Below are positions 59,601-64,000 of a stretch of DNA of 64,000 bases, piece after piece. Origin of the DNA: Chelonoidis abingdonii (taxonomy: Eukaryota > Chordata > Testudines > Testudinidae); the NCBI RefSeq assembly GCF_003597395.2, contig NC_133771.1, positions 46,399,216 to 46,463,215 on the forward strand, given 5' to 3'. The translations under genes were made by a program, and so were the position numbers. The notes under the pieces are model-generated. The model was not told where the DNA came from, searched no databases, and saw only the letters and a list, made by a program, of their open reading frames with translations. The first letter of the stretch is position 1, and every line of letters begins with the position of its first letter.

Positions 59601-59739
59601 GTGTGCCCCTGACGCTGTGCACTCCGGGGGGGGCTCCCCACCACACTGCACGGAGTGAAGCTTCTGGGAGATGGATTGTGCAAGGGCAGTTTTCATCCCC
59701 GAGGTGACACAGAAACAAACACGTCACTGGGCTCCCCCG

Positions 59740-60110
59740 CCTCCCCTCACAGCGACCCCCCAGCACTGGCCCGCCATAAAACTCCCGCTTCTGACCCTGT
59801 TCCCGCCGCCCCAGGGCCCGGCCTTTTCATGCAGCCAGAGACGCGAGTCTTTCTTAGCCTAGGGAAGGGGGCGCAGTGCGCAGGCGCTGTGCGCCGGGCC
59901 CGGCCGGAAGCGGTTTGAACTGCGGCGGGAGACGGCGGAGCTGATCCGGTTGTAGCCTAGCACGGAGCGCAACCGGCTCTGAGCGGGCAACATGGACCGT
60001 ATCCTGGAAGGTACCGAGCCGCCCCGTGGGCCCGTTCGCCAGCGTGTGGGGGCAGGTCCGGAGGCGGGTGGGGGGCTAGCAGCTGCTGCTCCACGCGGAG
60101 GGTAGCTGGG
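59740..60110 (+). promoter_or_regulatory. CpG-island promoter of the right-hand gene
   Basis: CpG and GC content rise sharply compared with the intergenic region. There is no TATA box near the start codon. TGCGCAGGCGC at 59877-59887 fits the NRF1 site, and CCGGAAG at 59904-59910 fits an ETS/GABP site; both are common in housekeeping promoters, where they sit close to the transcription start. The start therefore probably lies at about 59890-59960, giving a 5' untranslated region of under 100 bases. No upstream divergent gene was recognised. Confidence 0.65.
59992..60010 (+). CDS. Probable first coding exon of an unidentified gene
   Basis: The ATG at 59992 has A at -3 and G at +4, a strong Kozak context, and follows a CpG-island promoter. 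It opens MDRILE and reaches the splice-donor-like GGAAG|GTACCG at 60010/60011. This exon would be 19 nt and end in phase 1. The donor lacks the preferred AAGT or GAGT downstream of GT, so it is weak. If unspliced, the frame stops at 60103-60105 after 37 codons, the later ones low-complexity. An alternative donor is GCAG|GTCCGG near 60054. The rest of the gene would lie to the right of the window. I do not recognise the protein from six residues. The call rests on promoter context more than on protein similarity. Confidence 0.5.
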
Positions 60111-62340
60111 ATGGGGGGAGTTCACAGCTCCAGTAGGAGAGGAGGCGGACGGGGGGGGTTAGCAGCTTTCAGAGGGAAGGAAGGTAGGTAGCTGAACGGG
60201 GGTGAGCAGCTCCAGGAGGGTAGCGGGTGGAGGGAGAGCAGCTCCAGGAGGGGAGGAGGGTAGCAGGAGGGGGGTGTGGGGGGGGGTTAGCAGCTCCAGG
60301 AGAGAAGGAAGGTAGCTGAGGGGTGAGCAGCTCCAGGAGGGTAGCGGGAGGGGGGTGGGAGGTGGAGGGTCGGCGTAGCAGCTCCAGAGGTTAGCGAGTG
60401 TGGGGGAGCAGCTCCAGGAGGAGGAGGGTAGCTGCGAGGCGGGTGAGGGGTAGGAGCTCCAGGAGCGGAGGAGCGAGAGGACGTGGGGGGTGTGCGGTGC
60501 GCTCCAGTGAGAGTTAGCTGGAGGGTCGAGGGGGGGTTAGCAGCTCAGGAGAAGGAGGGATAGCTGAAGGTGGGGGGAGGAGCAGCATCCAGGAGGTTAC
60601 AGCCTCCGAGGGAGAAAGGTACGAGGGTAGCGTCGAGAGGTAGCTGGAGCTGTAGAAGCTCGGAAGGAGGGTAGCTGAGGGCTGTAGGGGGGGTTGTTAT
60701 CAGCTCCAGGAGGGAGGAGAGTAGCTGGAGGGGAGGGGGTTCGCAGCTCCAGGAAGGGGGGCGGGTGGGGGGGCTTTAGCTGGCTCCAGGAGGAGGAGGG
60801 GAGTGGGGGGATAGCAGTCCAGGGAGGAGAGGAGGGCTAAGTGAGCTGGCACGGTTGGGGTAGCAGACGCTTGGAGGGAGGATAGCCTGGAGCGGGGCTG
60901 GCTAGGGGTAGCAGCTCCAGGAGGGGAGGAATGTAGCTGGAGAGGGGTGAAGAGGTTAGCAGCTCCACGGAGGGAGGAATGACCTGGGTGCGGGGGGGGT
61001 TAGCAGCTCAGGGGGGAGGAATGGAGCTGAGAGGGGGGGGTTAGCAGCTCCAGGAGGGAGGAATGTAGCTGGAGGAGGTGATTTGGGGGGGTAGCAGCTC
61101 AGTGAGGAGGAATGTAGCTGGAGGGGCGGGGGGTTAGCAGCTCCGGAGGGGAGGAATGTAGCTGGAGTGGGCGGGGGGAAGTTAAGCAGCTCCAGTGAGG
61201 AGGAATGTATGCTGGAGAGGCGGGGCTCGGCGTGTTAGCGCAGCTCCAGGAGGGCGAGGAATGCTAGCTGGAGGGGGCGGGGTTAGCAGCTCCAGGAGGG
61301 GAGGGGGAATGTTAAAAAAAAAGGGGCTGGGAGGGGGGCGGTGGCTGGGGGTTAGCAGCTCCAGTAGGAAATGTAGCGGAGGGCGGGGGGTTAGCAGCTT
61401 CCAGGGGAGGGAATGTAGCTGAGGGGGCAGGGGGTTAGCAGCTCAGGAGGGGAGGAATGTAGCTGGAGGGGGGGGAGGTTAACAGGCTCCAGGGGAGGAA
61501 TGCTGCTGGGGGGGTTAGCAGCTCGCAGGAGGGAGGAATGTAGCTGGAGGAGGGGGGGGTATAGCCAAGCTCCAGGAGGGGACGAATGGTACTGAGGAGG
61601 GGGTGGTTAGCAGCTCCAGGGGAGAATGGTAGCTGGAGGATCACGGGGGGGGTGGTAGCACTCCAGGAGAGGGAGGAAGTAGCTGGAGGCGGGGGGGTTC
61701 GCAAGCTCCAGGAGGGAGGATGTAGCGGAGGGTGGCGTGGGGTTAGAAGCTCCAGGGGGAGGAGGAAGTGAGCTGAGGGGGCGGGGGGTTAGCAGCTCCA
61801 CGGATGCAGGGGAGGAATGTAGCCTGGAGGCGGGGCGGGGGGTTAGCAGCTCCAGGAGGGGAGGAAGTAGCTGGAGCTGGGGGCGGGGGGTTTAGCAGCT
61901 CCAGGAGGGGAGGAATGTAGCTGTGAGGGCGAGGGTTAGCAGCTCCAGGAGGGGAGGAATGTAGCTGGAGGGGGGTGGGGTGGTAGCAGCTCCAGGATGG
62001 TAGCTGGAGGGGGTTAGCAGCTCCAGGAGGGGAGGAGGGTAGCTGGAGGGGGTTGGAGGGGTTAGTAGCTTGAGGAGGGTAGTTGGAGAGGGCTTGGGGG
62101 GTTAGCAGCTCCAAAAGGGTAGCTGGAGGGGGGTGGGGGAGTTGGTGGCTCCAGGATGGGAGGAGAGTGGGGGAATAGCAGCTCCAGGGAGAGAGAAGGG
62201 TAGCTGGAATAGGGCATGGTGGGGTTAGCAGCTTGAGGGGAGTGGAGGGGTAGCAGCTCCAGGAGGAGAGGAGGGTAGGTGGTGTGTGGGGGGGTGGGAA
62301 GGAGTTGGCAGCTGTTGGAGGAGAGGAGGGTAGCTCCCCT
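60070..62340. repeat. G-rich intronic minisatellite, unit about 45 bp
   Basis: Around fifty diverged copies of a unit built from GTTAGCAGCTCCAGGAGGGG followed by AGGAATGTAGCTGGAGG and a G run. The left third (60070-60900) and the last part (62000-62340) use 'gagggtagctg', while the middle uses 'gaatgtagctg', so variants are regionally clustered. One strand is almost free of C outside the CAGCTCCAG motif. Frequent one-base indels in G runs suggest true instability, sequencing error or both. All overlapping frames on both strands are artefacts of the repeat. Confidence 0.95.
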
Positions 62341-62768
62341 GGGGATGGGGAGGTTGTTGGTTCCCTTTATTCCCCATTTTCTGTCCGTATTTTCAGAGCT
62401 TGCTATTTAGTTTTTTGTCTCTCTCATCAACAGAAGTTGGTCCATTAAAAGATATTATCTCATCTACCTTGTCTTTGCTAGGACTTTACTTGGAGTTAGG
62501 TAACTTAAGAACACACCTTTTCTCCTAGTGAAGACGCATCCTCTGTGGCACTCATTTGAACCGTTTCTTTCGTCCCACCAGTTTCCTGTCACTTGCACAG
62601 TTTCGTGGCAAACTTGTATTAAAACAGTCTTGTCCTGGCCAACCCAGGACAGTTGGACCTTGTTTACTTTTGAAAATGTTGTAACCATTCTCTTATCAGC
62701 AATGTAGCCGTGATGAGTGTCTGAAGCAGTAGTGTAGATCTGATGGTGTTTTTACCATCAGATTATGA
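62341..62768. other. Putative intron, nothing recognised
   Basis: Non-repetitive-looking sequence. A pyrimidine tract at about 62570-62590 and AG dinucleotides occur, but no following coding frame supports an exon. Confidence 0.4.
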
Positions 62769-63311
62769 AAACCTGCTAGGGTTGCCAATTTTCTGATCAC
62801 AAAAAAACGAACACTCTAGCCCTGCCCCTTCCCCAAGGCCATGCCCCCTGCTCACTCCATTCCCTCTCCCCCCACCATCACTCACTTTCACTGGGCTGGG
62901 AAGGGGGTTGCGCCCCGGAAGCAACCAGCTGGTCTGGCTCTAGGCAGTGGCGCATCAGGCGGCTTTGCACGCTGCTCTTGCCTACAGGTGCTGCTCTCGC
63001 CTGCAGGCACCACCTCCGTGGTTCCCATTGGCCGCAGTTCCTACCAATGGGAGTGCTGAGCCAGTGCTTGGGGCGGGGGCAGCTTGTGGAGTCCCATGGG
63101 CCCCCACTTCCATCCCCCGGCCTAGGAGCCAGACCTGCTGGCCGCTTCTGGGGCACAACATGGAGCCAGGACAGGTAGGGACCAGCCTGCCTTAGTTCTG
63201 CCAACTGGACTTCTAACAGCCCGTTTGGCGGTGCTGACCGAAGTCACCAGGGTCCCTTTTCAACCGGGTGTTCCGGTCGTAAACCGGACACCTGGTCGCC
63301 CTAAAACCTGC
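62769..63311. mobile_element. 527-bp hAT-type element with exact 8-bp TSD
   Basis: The element 62777-63303 begins TAGGGTTGCCAATTTTCTG and ends ACACCTGGTCGCCCTA; the outermost seven bases are exact inverted copies apart from one position. AAACCTGC is repeated exactly at 62769-62776 and 63304-63311. The centre (about 62910-63155) is the inverted-repeat module also found at 56127-56353. It is non-coding, in the putative first intron. Confidence 0.92.
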
Positions 63312-63805
63312 TGTACAATTTTCATGATGTGGAGAAAATCTCTGAGTTGTGCTACATTAACGCACCAGTATTTGCAATGGTGTGTTAATGTAGCACAACT
63401 GTGCTGTTGCTGGAAAATTGATACCTTTTCTAATGTAGGGTCAGGGTGGGAGTTATAACTCCTGCAGCTGCTCTCTGAGCTGTGTTTGTGGTGACTGGAA
63501 GGCACTTCTAGCCTGGTGTATGTAGGGGAAGGGAAACTGCTACAGTGTTGTTAACACCTCATTTCATGTAAGAGTCCCTTAGGCCTTATTTACATGAGCA
63601 AAAATAAAATCGCTATTTCAGCAGCTGCCTGCAGTGGTGCAGCTACTGTGTTAGCAGCGGTTAAACAATAAGCACTATTATAAAAACACTAGAACATTCT
63701 ATACCATTATATCATGAAAACTGCTGAATAAGTCTTCATGAAATAGTAGTAAAAATTCCCAAACCCTGTCAATACTAGCAGCTGCACCACTTCTAAATAC
63801 ATGTC
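63312..63805. other. Putative intron, nothing recognised
   Basis: A short inverted pair, 'ttgtgctacattaacgcacc' and 'ggtgtgttaatgtagcacaa', lies at 63347-63400 and may be a small palindromic repeat. No exon is supported. Confidence 0.45.
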
Positions 63806-64000
63806 CTGAGGGTATGGCTACACTTGGAAATGTGCAGTGCTGGGAGTTACAGCTGTGGTCGTACAGCTGTGTAGGAACGGCGCTGCAGTGTGGCTACACT
63901 GACAGCTACCAGCGCTGCAGTGTGGCCACATTTGCAGCATTTGCAGCGCTGTTGGGAGTGGTGCATTGTGGGCAGCTATCCCAGCGTTCAAGTGGCTGCA
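63806..64000. repeat. Interspersed repeat cut by the window edge
   Basis: It starts 'gagggtatggctacacttgg'. It contains 'gcgctgcagtgtggctacac' and 'gcgctgcagtgtggccacat' as an internal direct repeat (about 50 bases apart) and 'catttgcagc' twice. It matches my memory of a common turtle 'GGCTACACTTG'-ended DNA element. Its right end is outside the window. Confidence 0.55.

Noticed and set aside
59283..59696. 137-codon minus-strand frame, considered as a divergent gene at the CpG island
   Set aside because: Most of it overlaps the TTTAAAT-spaced repeat; no recognisable domain, and no promoter evidence for minus-strand transcription.
59859..60125. 88-codon minus-strand frame across the promoter
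   Set aside because: GC-rich promoter sequence stays open by composition; it overlaps the better-supported plus-strand start.
61743..62114. Pro/Ser/Leu-rich 123-codon minus-strand frame
   Set aside because: Translation of the intronic minisatellite; unit indels change the frame and the composition is purely repeat-driven.
1..64000. CRISPR arrays, operons, bacterial or phage systems
   Set aside because: No long coding frames, no regularly spaced direct repeats of the CRISPR kind, and vertebrate SINEs and LINEs throughout.

Overview
The window is a stretch of vertebrate nuclear genome, almost certainly from a turtle. The evidence is the repeat content. There are tRNA-derived SINEs whose tails match CR1 LINE 3' ends, CR1 tails ending in ATTCTATGA repeats, an L3/CR1-like LINE ending in the 'tggccattcttatgttctta' type of tail, and many short inverted-repeat DNA elements of kinds I associate with turtle assemblies. 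These family identifications rest on memory and could not be searched here.

Positions 1 to about 59,700 look intergenic. I found no convincing host exon, and the short open frames there are either chance frames or lie inside repeats. What can be supported is a dense record of transposition. Many elements could be closed to the base by their target-site duplications (TSDs): hAT-type elements with 8-bp TSDs (118-480, 8980-9102, 22223-22593, 22857-25574, 44186-44309, 54919-55150, 55714-56521, 62777-63303), a Harbinger-type element with TTA duplications (47362-47655), and two candidate solo LTRs with 4-bp TSDs (4062-4950 and 38308-38795). Broken coding remnants come from a hAT transposase (23381-25290), a non-LTR reverse transcriptase with a C-terminal zinc finger (15981-16998) and L3/CR1 LINEs (27440-29540 and 39321-39908).

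The only host gene signal is at the right end. A CpG-rich, TATA-less promoter (about 59,740-60,110) carries NRF1-like and ETS-like motifs, followed by a start codon at 59,992 in a strong Kozak context and a probable splice donor at 60,011. The first coding exon would contribute only MDRILE plus one base, and the gene would run rightward out of the window. I could not identify it. Its putative first intron opens with about 2.27 kb of G-rich minisatellite (60,070-62,340, unit about 45 bp), then a hAT-type element with a perfect TSD, and ends in a repeat cut by the window edge.

The most notable observations are these: a complete but dead hAT element whose terminal sequence is shared by three short non-autonomous families; an inverted-repeat module found inside two short elements with different termini; a CpG-rich Harbinger-type element with seven ATCGAT sites and two long perfect hairpins; an inverted pair of Penelope-like tails that keep half of a hammerhead ribozyme core; and the minisatellite starting about 60 bases into the first intron. 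I see no evidence of a new coding system.
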